Below are positions 1-9,469 of a DNA stretch of 64,000 bases, in pieces. The stretch spans positions 565,501 to 629,500 of the forward strand of contig NZ_PXOQ01000009.1 in assembly GCF_003008425.1 (NCBI RefSeq), given 5' to 3'. This DNA is from Aurantibacter aestuarii. Its GTDB lineage: Bacteria; Bacteroidota; Bacteroidia; Flavobacteriales; Flavobacteriaceae. A model generated the notes under the pieces. It did not search any database. It saw nothing but the letters and a program-made list of their open reading frames with translations, and was not told where the DNA came from. Numbering within the stretch: the first letter of the stretch is position 1; every line of letters starts with the position of its first letter. Made by a program: the position numbers and the translations under genes.

Positions 1-2139
1 ACCAAAGACACCTTAGTAACTACTTACGATAAAAATGATGGTTTAGCCAGTACAGAATATAATTATGGAAGTTTTAATAAACTGGCGCCAAATAAATTTG
101 CGTTTGGTGGTATTGATGGTGTAAGTATTTTTAACCCTAAAAAAATAAAAGAATTTAATTATACACCAGATATTGTTTTTACAAATCTGAAATTATTTAA
201 TAAAAATTTAGATCCGAAATCTGGAATTTTAGATCAGCATATTAACGAGACCGAAAAAATTAATCTGAATCACAAAGAAAATTCCATACAATTTGAATTT
301 ACAGGCGTATCACACAGCATTAATTCCAAATTAAAATACACTTATAAATTAGAAGGCTTTAATAACCAATGGTCTGCTCCAAGTGAAGCGAATTTAGCAA
401 CTTACACTAATCTTAACTCTGGAACTTATACGTTTAAGGTTAAAACGGTTAACAAATATGGTAATTTTGGAAAAGAACGACGCATAGAGATTATTATATC
501 CACTCCATTTTGGAAATCTAATTTAGCTTATGCCATTTACACTATTACATTTATTCTTTTAGTGATTCTTGCTTTTTATCTGGCACGTTTTTTAATTAAT
601 AAACGTAATGCCGAGGAGCAAATTGAGTTTTTTAACAACATTACCCACGAAATAAAAACACCTCTTACCATTTTAATATCTTCTTTAGACAATATAACAG
701 ACCAGTCAAATTCTAACGAAGAATCAAAAACACGAGTAAAAACAACCGTTAAACGTATTAATTCTTTATTCGAGCAGTTACTTAATTTTCATAAAATTAC
801 CTCTCAAGAGAATATATCCAACCATATTAGTGAGATTGATATAAAAAGTCATATAGATCAGGTTATTAATGATTTTGAACCACTTACGAAGGAAAAAAAT
901 ATTAAAATTAGTTACACTAATGATTGGAAAGATGGCTTTTTTATCAACGATAAAGACCTGTTAGACAAAGTCCTGCTTAACATTATCTCTAATGCAATAA
1001 AATACAGTAACGAAAACGGTCAGATTACCATCCATTCTTTTAAAAATAAACAAGATGAACTTGAATTGGAAATATCCGACGATGGTATTGGTATCCCTAA
1101 AGATCAGCAAAAATATATTTTAAAACGCTATTACCGTGCCCGAAATGTCATAAATAGCCAAAGACCTGGAACTGGTTTGGGTCTGGTTATGGTTAAGCGT
1201 ATTTTAGAAAAATCTGGAGGTAGTATTAAATTTAAAAGTGAAGAAAATAAAGGAACTGTCTTTAACATCACTTTAAAAAACTTAAAACAAGAATTAAAAC
1301 ATAAGGAAGATATTAAATCGCAAACCATCCAAACCTTTGTAAGCAATCATGCAGATATAGATGGTATTGATTCTTTTAGTGATAACCAGATATTGATTGT
1401 AGAAGATAATGATGAATTAAGAGAACTTTTAGTCAATACGCTTGGTGAATATTTCCAAGTACACGAAGCAAAAAATGGTAAAGAAGGTTTAGAAAAAGCA
1501 TCTGTTATTTTCCCTAATCTTATTCTTACCGATTTAATTATGCCAGAAATGGATGGTATGCAAATGTCTAAACATATAAAGGATGACATCAATTTAAACC
1601 ACATTCCTGTATTCATGTTAACTGTTTTGCAAAATTCATCTCAAAAGATAGAAAGTATTAAAACAGGAATTTCAGAATACATAGAAAAGCCAATTGATTT
1701 AAATTTCTTACTATTTAAAATTGTAAACACATTCAAATGGCAGCAAACACTGCGTCAAAAATATGTTCATGATAACGAATCTAATAATGCAGAGTTATTT
1801 AAAAACGACCAAGACAAGGAATTTTTAGACAACTTAGAAAAAACTGTTTTAGACAATATCGAAAATAATTCATTTTCAGTTCACGACTTATCTAAAAGTT
1901 TTGGAATGAGTAGAACTTCATTATATATGAAGCTTAAAAACTTAGTTAATTTATCGCCTCAAGACTTTATTATACACACAAAACTTAAACACGCTAAAAG
2001 TTTATTAATTCAGGGCGATTTAAGTATTAAGGAAGTTGCCTACAGATCTGGTTTTTCAAATCCAAAATACTTTAGTACTTCTTTTAAAAAAATCTACAAT
2101 ATTACTCCTAGTCAATACATAAGTAGTTTAAAAAAATAA
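1..2139 (+). CDS. Hybrid two-component system regulator of the PUL (5' end outside window)
   Basis: The frame is open from the first base, so this is the C-terminal 712 residues of a longer protein. In window codon numbering it shows the end of a periplasmic sensor with a Y_Y_Y-type domain (about 60-165), a membrane helix (about 176-198), a HisKA domain with His216 in NITHEIKTPL, a HATPase domain with N, G1 (DDGIGIP) and G2 (GTGLGL) boxes, a receiver with Asp511 in LTDLIMPEMDG, and an AraC-type helix-turn-helix in the last 100 residues. This is the architecture of Bacteroidota HTCS proteins, which sense oligosaccharides in the periplasm and activate the adjacent susCD operon. The missing N-terminal part should be the beta-propeller. 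It lies directly upstream of susC on the same strand, so it most likely controls the genes that follow. Confidence 0.95.
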   Translation, partial: TKDTLVTTYDKNDGLASTEYNYGSFNKLAPNKFAFGGIDGVSIFNPKKIKEFNYTPDIVFTNLKLFNKNLDPKSGILDQHINETEKINLNHKENSIQFEFTGVSHSINSKLKYTYKLEGFNNQWSAPSEANLATYTNLNSGTYTFKVKTVNKYGNFGKERRIEIIISTPFWKSNLAYAIYTITFILLVILAFYLARFLINKRNAEEQIEFFNNITHEIKTPLTILISSLDNITDQSNSNEESKTRVKTTVKRINSLFEQLLNFHKITSQENISNHISEIDIKSHIDQVINDFEPLTKEKNIKISYTNDWKDGFFINDKDLLDKVLLNIISNAIKYSNENGQITIHSFKNKQDELELEISDDGIGIPKDQQKYILKRYYRARNVINSQRPGTGLGLVMVKRILEKSGGSIKFKSEENKGTVFNITLKNLKQELKHKEDIKSQTIQTFVSNHADIDGIDSFSDNQILIVEDNDELRELLVNTLGEYFQVHEAKNGKEGLEKASVIFPNLILTDLIMPEMDGMQMSKHIKDDINLNHIPVFMLTVLQNSSQKIESIKTGISEYIEKPIDLNFLLFKIVNTFKWQQTLRQKYVHDNESNNAELFKNDQDKEFLDNLEKTVLDNIENNSFSVHDLSKSFGMSRTSLYMKLKNLVNLSPQDFIIHTKLKHAKSLLIQGDLSIKEVAYRSGFSNPKYFSTSFKKIYNITPSQYISSLKK

Positions 2140-2177
2140 GCTTAACTTTAAGATAAACTTCTTTTGTTAAAAATATA

Positions 2178-2224
2178 AATCCTTTTTAGGATTCTTAATA
2201 TTTAGGTCTTTAAAAATCTTAAAG
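2178..2224. promoter_or_regulatory. Two adjacent inverted repeats upstream of susC
   Basis: The 212-bp gap 2140-2351 between the HTCS gene and susC is very AT-rich. It holds two perfect inverted repeats: AATCCT/AGGATT with a 4-nt spacer (2178-2193) and CTTTAA/TTAAAG with a 5-nt spacer (2208-2224). Neither is followed by a clear T-run, so an operator for the HTCS AraC domain is as likely as a weak terminator. No good TAnnTTTG box is seen. The nearest approximation is TAGTTTAG at 2324-2331. Confidence 0.35.
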
Positions 2225-2351
2225 TCGTTAATATCATAGTGTTTTGTTAATGATTTCATAAATTATGACAATAAATAAACCTTTTTTGATGCTTTTCAAA
2301 ACTACTATATAGTGCTAAAAACATAGTTTAGCATAAATTAATAAACTCAAC

Positions 2352-5300
2352 ATGAAAAAATACATTTGTCTGTTATTACTAATTGCTCCAATGGTAATAT
2401 TTTCTCAGCAAGCTTTAAAAGGTAAAGTGGTTGACGACACAAACTTTCCATTACCAGGAGCTTCAGTAATTATTAAAGGGACTACTAAAGGCGTAGTTAC
2501 TAATATTGATGGGGAATTTGAACTGGAATTGTCAAATAGACCTAGCACTATTGTTGTAAGCTACTTAGGTTTCAAAAATCAAGAAATCGTTGTAGATAAA
2601 CAAACACAATTAAATATTGTTTTAGCTCCTAACGAAGAACAATTAAATGAAATAGTAGTAATTGGATACGGACAAGTAGAAAAAGGTGACTTAACTGGTG
2701 CCGTTACGAGTGTAAAACCTAAACAAGATATTGTTGCAACCTCTCAAAATGTAGAAACCTTATTACAAGGTAGAGCTGCAGGTGTGTTAGTTCAACAAAA
2801 CACAGCTCCTGGATCTCCTACAAGTATAAAAATTAGAGGTTTAAACAGTTTAACAGGAAATACAGAACCTTTATATGTAATTGATGGTATTATTGTAGAT
2901 TCTGCTACAGAAGACACTTTAGACCCATTATCTGGCGGAAATAGTTATTTAGCACCACAAGGTGGTATTACTGGTATTAACCCAAGAGATGTTGAAAGTA
3001 TAGAGATCTTAAAAGATGCATCTGCAACTGCAATTTATGGTTCTAGAGGTGCTAATGGTGTCGTATTAATAACGACGAAAAAAGGAAAAGCGGGAGAAAC
3101 TAAATTTAATTTTTCACACACAACAACATTAGGTTACATTACAAATAACATTGATGTATTAGATTTAGATGGTTATGTTAATTATCAAAATGATGGTCGA
3201 GCAAATCAAGGTTTTTCTCCTTCATATTATACATATCCTGATGGCAGTATCGCAAGATTTGAAAATAGTGAACAGTTTATGATTGACAATGCAGATTCTA
3301 TTGAAAGATTAGAGGAAGTAGATTGGTCTGAAGACACCTATAAAACTGCAATTACTAGAAATTTTAGAATCTCTGCATCTGGAGGAACTGATAATGGAAA
3401 TTACTATATAGCCGCAGGATACTTAAATAATGAGGGTATCGTGCCTAACGCATTCTCTAACGCAGCCGATTTTAATGCTAATTTTAATAATGATTTAACT
3501 AGCAAATTGACACTTTCTGCAAAAGTTTCTGCTGCTCACACAAAAAACTCTTCTTCTAAAGGAACAGAAAATTTAGGAGGTACTAATAACAACTTAATTC
3601 GTCAGGTAGTTTCTGGAGCACCTTTTTTAGGTCAAGTAGATAATTTTGAAGGTGACCTTTTCGATATCAGTTTAGATGGCCCAAGAGCATGGATTAGCGA
3701 TTACGACGATATTTCTAAAGAATCTCGTTTACTTGGAGCTTTAAAATTAAACTATAAACTTTCAAAAATATTTACCTATAAATTTACTTTAGGTACAGAT
3801 TACAGACATAAAGAAAGACAAATATGGTATGGTACAGCATTAAGACGTGGATCTTTAAGTAATGGTGAAGCAGGTTTAAGTACTTTAGATCGTTTTAGAT
3901 ATAATATTGATAATACATTAATGTTTAAGCACCGCTTTAATAGAAATCATAGAATTGATGGTACAGTAGGTTTTGTTATAGACCAACGTAAATCTACATT
4001 TACAACTGCATCTGCTACAGACTTTCCGTTAACTGACTTAAGAGCAGATGGTATCACAACCGGACAAGTGCAACAACCAGTATTTTATTATACAGAGCCT
4101 GAGTCTTTATTATCTTACCTAGGTCGATTTAACTATACATTTAAAAATCGCTATTTATTCACCGCAACTTTTAGAGCCGATGGAAGTTCTAAATTTACAG
4201 ATGGAAATAAATGGGGTTATTTTCCAGCATTTGCATTTGCTTGGAAGGCTAAACAAGAAAGTTTCTTAAAAAACTCTAACTTCATTTCTGATGCTAAACT
4301 AAGATTAGGTTGGGGACTTACAGGAAATCAAGCTATTGATCCGTACAGTACTCTTACGCGATTTAATTTAACACAAACACCATATTCAGATGATGAGAAT
4401 AATCCGCAAATAGCTATTGTACCTCAAAATCTTAAAAATCCAACGCTAACGTGGGAAACAACGAGTCAATATAATGCAGGAATTGATTTTGGATTAGCAA
4501 ACGATAGAATTACGGGAACTGTAGACGTATATTACAAAGAAATTTCAGATTTATTATTAAATGCACAAATTGCACCATCTAACGGTTACGAAAACTACTT
4601 TGTAAATCGTGGTGATATCACCAATAGAGGTATTGAAATTTCTTTAAATGCTGATATTATTAGTAACGATAATTTTAAATGGAATGTCTACGGTAATATT
4701 TCATTTAATAGAAATAAAGTAGGTGACATTGGTTTTGACCCATCAACTTTTGGAACTGAAACCTATAGTGCTTACTTAGGTTCTCAAGTCTCTGGTGGCA
4801 ACTATTTTAAAACTGAAGCTAACATATTTATTGAAGGTGAAGCACCTGGATTATTTTACGGATTTGAAACAGATGGAATTATTACTACTCCAGAACAGTT
4901 AGCTGCTGCAGGTAGTTTTAATGGAAACGCACCTCAATTAGGAGACGTTAATTTAATAGATCAAAATGGTGATGGCTTAATAAATAATTCAGATTTAACA
5001 ATTATAGGAGATCCAAACCCAGACTATAACTATGGTTTTGGTACAAGTTTTGAATATAAAAATTTCTCACTAAGTGCCCTATTTAATGGTATTAAAGGAA
5101 ATGATATAGCTAATGGTAACTTGCTTAGAGAAGCATATGCAGATAATTCATCTGCAAATGTTAGAAGAGAAGCGTATTATGATGCGTGGTCGCCTTCAAA
5201 TCCAGAAGGATCATATCCAAGAGTTGGTTACGATTTAGCTGATGAGACAGGTTTTACAGATCGTTTAATTGAAGATGGTAGTTTTTTAAGACTATCTAAT

Positions 5301-5516
5301 GTGACTTTAGGTTACAATATTCCAGTAGATAAAAAATCATTTATCAACAGTGCTTACGTTTCTGTAACGGGACAAAATTTATTACTTTTTACAGATTACA
5401 GCGGATTTGATCCTGAAGTAAATAGTTTTGCTTTCGATCCAGGAAGAGTTGGTTTAGATTGGAATTCATTTCCAAATCAAAAATCATTTTCAGTATCATT
5501 AAACATTGGTTTCTAA
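2352..5516 (+). CDS. SusC-like TonB-dependent outer-membrane glycan transporter
   Basis: A 1054-residue SusC/RagA-family protein that imports oligosaccharides across the outer membrane with its SusD partner. It starts with a Sec signal peptide ending near FSQQ, followed by a carboxypeptidase-D-like domain (GKVVDDTNFPLPGASV, about 23-100). A plug domain follows with LLQGRAAGVLVQ and LKDASATAIYGSRGANGVVLITTKKG-type signatures (split here: ATAIYGSRGANG then VVLITTKKG), and then a long beta-barrel ending in Phe, as outer-membrane barrels do. An Asp-rich DQNGDGLINNSD loop near residue 875 resembles the calcium-binding loops common in this family. The length is normal. susD begins 11 bp downstream. 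The specific glycan cannot be read from the sequence and is inferred from the enzymes downstream. Confidence 0.97.
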   Translation: MKKYICLLLLIAPMVIFSQQALKGKVVDDTNFPLPGASVIIKGTTKGVVTNIDGEFELELSNRPSTIVVSYLGFKNQEIVVDKQTQLNIVLAPNEEQLNEIVVIGYGQVEKGDLTGAVTSVKPKQDIVATSQNVETLLQGRAAGVLVQQNTAPGSPTSIKIRGLNSLTGNTEPLYVIDGIIVDSATEDTLDPLSGGNSYLAPQGGITGINPRDVESIEILKDASATAIYGSRGANGVVLITTKKGKAGETKFNFSHTTTLGYITNNIDVLDLDGYVNYQNDGRANQGFSPSYYTYPDGSIARFENSEQFMIDNADSIERLEEVDWSEDTYKTAITRNFRISASGGTDNGNYYIAAGYLNNEGIVPNAFSNAADFNANFNNDLTSKLTLSAKVSAAHTKNSSSKGTENLGGTNNNLIRQVVSGAPFLGQVDNFEGDLFDISLDGPRAWISDYDDISKESRLLGALKLNYKLSKIFTYKFTLGTDYRHKERQIWYGTALRRGSLSNGEAGLSTLDRFRYNIDNTLMFKHRFNRNHRIDGTVGFVIDQRKSTFTTASATDFPLTDLRADGITTGQVQQPVFYYTEPESLLSYLGRFNYTFKNRYLFTATFRADGSSKFTDGNKWGYFPAFAFAWKAKQESFLKNSNFISDAKLRLGWGLTGNQAIDPYSTLTRFNLTQTPYSDDENNPQIAIVPQNLKNPTLTWETTSQYNAGIDFGLANDRITGTVDVYYKEISDLLLNAQIAPSNGYENYFVNRGDITNRGIEISLNADIISNDNFKWNVYGNISFNRNKVGDIGFDPSTFGTETYSAYLGSQVSGGNYFKTEANIFIEGEAPGLFYGFETDGIITTPEQLAAAGSFNGNAPQLGDVNLIDQNGDGLINNSDLTIIGDPNPDYNYGFGTSFEYKNFSLSALFNGIKGNDIANGNLLREAYADNSSANVRREAYYDAWSPSNPEGSYPRVGYDLADETGFTDRLIEDGSFLRLSNVTLGYNIPVDKKSFINSAYVSVTGQNLLLFTDYSGFDPEVNSFAFDPGRVGLDWNSFPNQKSFSVSLNIGF

Positions 5517-5527
5517 AAAAAAAGATT

Positions 5528-7063
5528 ATGAAAAAATATTTATTAGTTTTAGGTTTATGTACAATAACTTCATTTATAGTAAGCTGTAGCGATTTTTTAG
5601 ATGAAGACATAGAGACATTTTACACAGAAGATCAAATTTTTGCTACAGAAGCTGGTTTAGAAACTGCAGTTACAGGATTATATCAAAGTTTTGCAGCTCC
5701 TGGTTACCATGGTTCTTCTATACATCACCTTGCGACTACACTTTCTGGAAAATTTTATTCCAATCAAGGTGCAAGTGAAGATGCTACAAGTCTAAACTGT
5801 TTACCAAACAATACTTGGTTAACTCGTATGTGGCCACAAATGTATGCTACCGTTAACGTTGCAAATACGATTATTTTAAACATGGAAACGTCTACGCTTC
5901 CTAACCGAGATTTCGCTCTTGGACAAGCTTATTTAATTCGTGCTGCAACCTATTTTGATTTGGTTCGTTACTTCGGAGATGTTCCTATAAAAACGATTCC
6001 TTCGGATATTAATAATTTAAATACTCCAAGAAGTCCTAAAGAAGAAGTGTATGAGTTAATAATTGCTGATTTTGAAAAAGCGAAAACATTATTACCAGGA
6101 CCTGGGGAATATTTAGAAGGTCGTCCAGTAAAAACTGCTGCGAATGCATTTTTAGCTAAAGTATATTTAACTTTAGCTAGTGAATCTGGAGACTTAGCAT
6201 TATGGCAACAAGCTTACGACGAAGCTATTCAGGTAGTTGGAGAGTATTCACTTACCACTACTTATGCAGAATTATTTGACTTAAGCAATGAGAATAACTC
6301 AGAATCTATATTTGAAATCCAATATGGTCCTAATGGTGCAGAAAGAAATTCAGATGTCATAAGAGCTTATACTTTAAAAGATTTATACGACTATGATACT
6401 TTTGGAAGAATTCGTCCAAATAAGGAAGTTTACGATCAACATGTAAATCAATATCCTAACGATCCTAGAATTGAGGCTACATTTTTTGCTAATTCGTATA
6501 CAAAATTTAATGGTGCTAATCAAAACATCTACCCTACACAATCTGGAGGAGGAAATGCTTTTACCGCTTTAAAAAAATATTTAGATCCTAATTTTAATGG
6601 ATCTACAACATCAAGAAACTTTTATAAGCTTCGTTATGCTGATGTCTTATTGATGTTAGCTGAAATTACAAATGAGTTAAATGGGCCAACAACTGAAGCT
6701 TATGGTTATGTTAATGAAGTACTGGCCAGAGCAAGAACTACAGCTACTGGAGTTTCTGCAGAACCAGCAGACTTTGCAGGATTAACACAAAGTGAATTCA
6801 GAACTCGTATTTTAAGAGAAAGACAATATGAAATGTTAGGTGAAAATCACGAATGGTTTGATACCAGACGTAGAGGATACCAATATTTCTTGGAGGAAGT
6901 AATCTATACTCATAATAACCATCCAACGTTAGATGTTGGAGGAAATAATAGTAAAGACTACATCTATCCGGTTTCTGTAAAAAATATGTTAATGCCAATT
7001 CCTTCAACAGAATTGTCAAATAACACACAAATATCTCAAGCAGATCAAAACCCTGGCTACTAA
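5528..7063 (+). CDS. SusD-like surface glycan-binding lipoprotein
   Basis: A 511-residue SusD/RagB-family lipoprotein that caps the SusC barrel and binds the glycan at the cell surface. The ATG at 5528 is preferred because it directly precedes a lipoprotein signal peptide (MKKYLLVLG ... FIVSC, lipid-modified Cys about residue 20). The longer frame starting at 5459 would run inside susC. SusD hallmarks are the helical TPR scaffold (RAATYFDLVRYFGDVPI) and the C-terminal ILRERQYEMLGENHEWFDTRR segment, where the family motif RxxEfxxEgxRwfDlrR is recognisable. It lies 11 bp after susC and 26 bp before the GH3 gene, so it is part of one operon. Confidence 0.96.
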   Translation: MKKYLLVLGLCTITSFIVSCSDFLDEDIETFYTEDQIFATEAGLETAVTGLYQSFAAPGYHGSSIHHLATTLSGKFYSNQGASEDATSLNCLPNNTWLTRMWPQMYATVNVANTIILNMETSTLPNRDFALGQAYLIRAATYFDLVRYFGDVPIKTIPSDINNLNTPRSPKEEVYELIIADFEKAKTLLPGPGEYLEGRPVKTAANAFLAKVYLTLASESGDLALWQQAYDEAIQVVGEYSLTTTYAELFDLSNENNSESIFEIQYGPNGAERNSDVIRAYTLKDLYDYDTFGRIRPNKEVYDQHVNQYPNDPRIEATFFANSYTKFNGANQNIYPTQSGGGNAFTALKKYLDPNFNGSTTSRNFYKLRYADVLLMLAEITNELNGPTTEAYGYVNEVLARARTTATGVSAEPADFAGLTQSEFRTRILRERQYEMLGENHEWFDTRRRGYQYFLEEVIYTHNNHPTLDVGGNNSKDYIYPVSVKNMLMPIPSTELSNNTQISQADQNPGY

Positions 7064-7089
7064 TTAGAACGTATAAAAAAAGAAATTAA

Positions 7090-9468
7090 ATGATAAAATA
7101 CATCACTACCGCTGTTTTTTTCGCACTTGTTTTAATGTGTGGAACAACTAATAACGGATTAAATCAAAAAAAAGCGTCTAATGAAGTTATAACTTATTTA
7201 GACCCTACTGCAAGTATTGATAATCGTGTAAAAGATTTAATGTCTCGCATGACTTTGGAAGAAAAGGTCTATCAAATGTGCCAATACGTAGGCTTGGAAC
7301 ACATGAAAGAGGCTGAAGCAAAAATTTCTCCAGAAGAATTAGAGAAAAACGATGCTTTAGGTTTTTATCCTGGTATGCGTTCTGGTGATATTGGAAAATT
7401 AGCTGAACAAGGTAAAGTGGGTTCATTTTTACATGTTGTTACTGCTAAAGAGGCAAACGAGCTACAGCATTTAGCACAAAAATCAAGATTAAAAATCCCG
7501 TTATTAATAGGTATTGATGCTATTCATGGTAATGGATTGGTTAGTGGTTCTACTATTTACCCATCCCCTATTTCTCAAGCAGCAACATTTGCAGACGATT
7601 TAATTAAAGAAGGTTCTCGTCAAACTGCTTTAGAAATGCGTGCTAATGGAATGCACTGGAGTTTTACACCAAATATTGATGTTTTACGTGACCCGCGTTG
7701 GGGGCGTACCGGAGAAACTTATGGAGAAGATCCTTTCTTAGTTGGTAATATGGGTGTTGCTACCATTTTAGGTTTGCAATCTAAAAACTTTGGTGGTAAT
7801 GAAACAGTTATTGCTTGTGCTAAACACTTAATTGCAGGAAGTTCTTCTATTAATGGCTTAAATGCATCGCCAACAGACGTTTCTAAACGTACTCTATTTG
7901 AAATATTCTTACCACCATATCGTCGTGCAGTAAAAGAAGCTAATGTATTTTCTATCATGGCTGCTCACAATGAAGTTGCTGGTTTACCAGGACACATGGA
8001 TAAATTTATGATGAATGACTTAATGAGAGATCGTTGGGGTTTTGAAGGGTTTTATGTAAGTGACTGGAACGATATTTCTAGAATAGATATCTGGCACCAT
8101 GTTGCTAAAGATTTTAAACAATCTATCGAGTTTTCTATAAACGCAGGGATGGATATGAATATGCATGGTCCTATTTTTGACAACCACTTAATCGAATTGG
8201 TTAAAGAAGGAAAAGTAAGTGAAGAACGTGTTAACTATGCTTGTGCGAAGATTTTAGAAACAAAGTTTCGTTTAGGTTTATTCGAAAATCCTTTCGTTAA
8301 AGAAAAAGAAGCTCAAAAAGTTAATTTTAGTAAAACGCACCAGCAAAACGCATTAGAACAAGCAAGACGTTCTATCGTTCTATTAAAAAATGATAAAAAT
8401 ATCTTACCGTTATCTAAAAGTGGTACAGGTAAAACCATATTTGTTACTGGTCCTAATAGTGATAATCAAACCACTTTAGGTGACTGGGTTTCGCCTCAAC
8501 CTGAAGAAAATGTAATCACTATGGTGGAAGGTTTAAAGTCTATAGGAGAAGCTAATGGCTACAAAATTAACTATTTCGACTCTGGAGATCGTTCTAAAGA
8601 AATTACAGATGAGCAGATTGATGCAGCCTACACTAAAGCACAAGCATCTGACATGGTTGTATTGGTTTTAGGAGAAAACTCTTTCAGACATGATTGGAAG
8701 CGTAAAACAACTGGAGAAAATATTGATAGAGCAACACTTAAGTTATCTGGAAACCAGATGAAACTTGCCGATAAAATGTTTGAATTAAATAAACCTGTTA
8801 TAGTAGTTTATGTTTCTGGTAGTCCAATTGCAGAGCCTTGGTTAGAGCAGCGCGCAGCTGCAGTAATTAATACTTGGGAAAGTGGAGCTTTTGCAGGACA
8901 GGCTAATGCAGAAATTATGTTTGGATTAACAAATCCTTCTGGAAAATTACCATTAACTATTCCTAGAAGTGTTGGCCAATTACAAATGGTCTATAACCAC
9001 AAACCTACTGCATACATTCATAAATACAATACCGAGAAAAAAACACCATTACATCCTTTTGGATACGGTTTAAGTTTTTCAAAATTTGAATACAGTGCGC
9101 CTAAAGTTTCTAAAAATACGTTGAGTAATTTAGAAGATACGGTAGATGTTACTGTTAATGTAACTAATAAGAGTAATGTAGATGGTGAAGAAGTGGTTCA
9201 ATTATACATTAATGATCAAATCAGTTCATACACAAGACCAGTTAAAGAATTAAAAGGTTATAAGAGAGTCGCTATTAAAGCTGGTGAGACTAAAGCGGTA
9301 ACTATTACCATTAATGCTGAAAGTTTAGCCTTTTACGATAAAGATTACAACTTTGTTGTGGAACCTGGAGACTTTACCATAATGACTGGAAGTTCTTCTG
9401 CAGATAAGGATTTAAAGAAAATCACCATTTCTGCACCTTCATTATTAATGTTAGAAAAAGCAAAATAA
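7090..9468 (+). CDS. GH3 family beta-glycosidase (beta-xylosidase or beta-glucosidase)
   Basis: A 792-residue exported GH3 exo-glycosidase. The N-terminus is hydrophobic and ends LVLMCGTT, so it is probably a lipoprotein. The (beta/alpha)8 domain (about 45-390) has GIDAIHG and DPRWGRTGETYGEDP, and the catalytic nucleophile Asp325 lies in YVSDWNDI. The alpha/beta sandwich domain follows, with LLKND and VVLVLGEN, and then a C-terminal fibronectin-III-like domain with HPFGYGLSF. GH3 members remove single sugars from non-reducing ends. Sequence alone does not separate beta-xylosidase from beta-glucosidase, but the two GH10 genes downstream make xylosidase attractive. The stop is one base before the next start codon, so translation is probably coupled with the first sulfatase. 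Confidence 0.94.
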   Translation: MIKYITTAVFFALVLMCGTTNNGLNQKKASNEVITYLDPTASIDNRVKDLMSRMTLEEKVYQMCQYVGLEHMKEAEAKISPEELEKNDALGFYPGMRSGDIGKLAEQGKVGSFLHVVTAKEANELQHLAQKSRLKIPLLIGIDAIHGNGLVSGSTIYPSPISQAATFADDLIKEGSRQTALEMRANGMHWSFTPNIDVLRDPRWGRTGETYGEDPFLVGNMGVATILGLQSKNFGGNETVIACAKHLIAGSSSINGLNASPTDVSKRTLFEIFLPPYRRAVKEANVFSIMAAHNEVAGLPGHMDKFMMNDLMRDRWGFEGFYVSDWNDISRIDIWHHVAKDFKQSIEFSINAGMDMNMHGPIFDNHLIELVKEGKVSEERVNYACAKILETKFRLGLFENPFVKEKEAQKVNFSKTHQQNALEQARRSIVLLKNDKNILPLSKSGTGKTIFVTGPNSDNQTTLGDWVSPQPEENVITMVEGLKSIGEANGYKINYFDSGDRSKEITDEQIDAAYTKAQASDMVVLVLGENSFRHDWKRKTTGENIDRATLKLSGNQMKLADKMFELNKPVIVVYVSGSPIAEPWLEQRAAAVINTWESGAFAGQANAEIMFGLTNPSGKLPLTIPRSVGQLQMVYNHKPTAYIHKYNTEKKTPLHPFGYGLSFSKFEYSAPKVSKNTLSNLEDTVDVTVNVTNKSNVDGEEVVQLYINDQISSYTRPVKELKGYKRVAIKAGETKAVTITINAESLAFYDKDYNFVVEPGDFTIMTGSSSADKDLKKITISAPSLLMLEKAK

Positions 9469-9469
9469 T

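Noticed and set aside
5459-5527. Longer susD start inside susC
   Set aside because: The 23 extra codons precede the lipoprotein signal peptide and lie in susC. The ATG at 5528 directly begins the signal.
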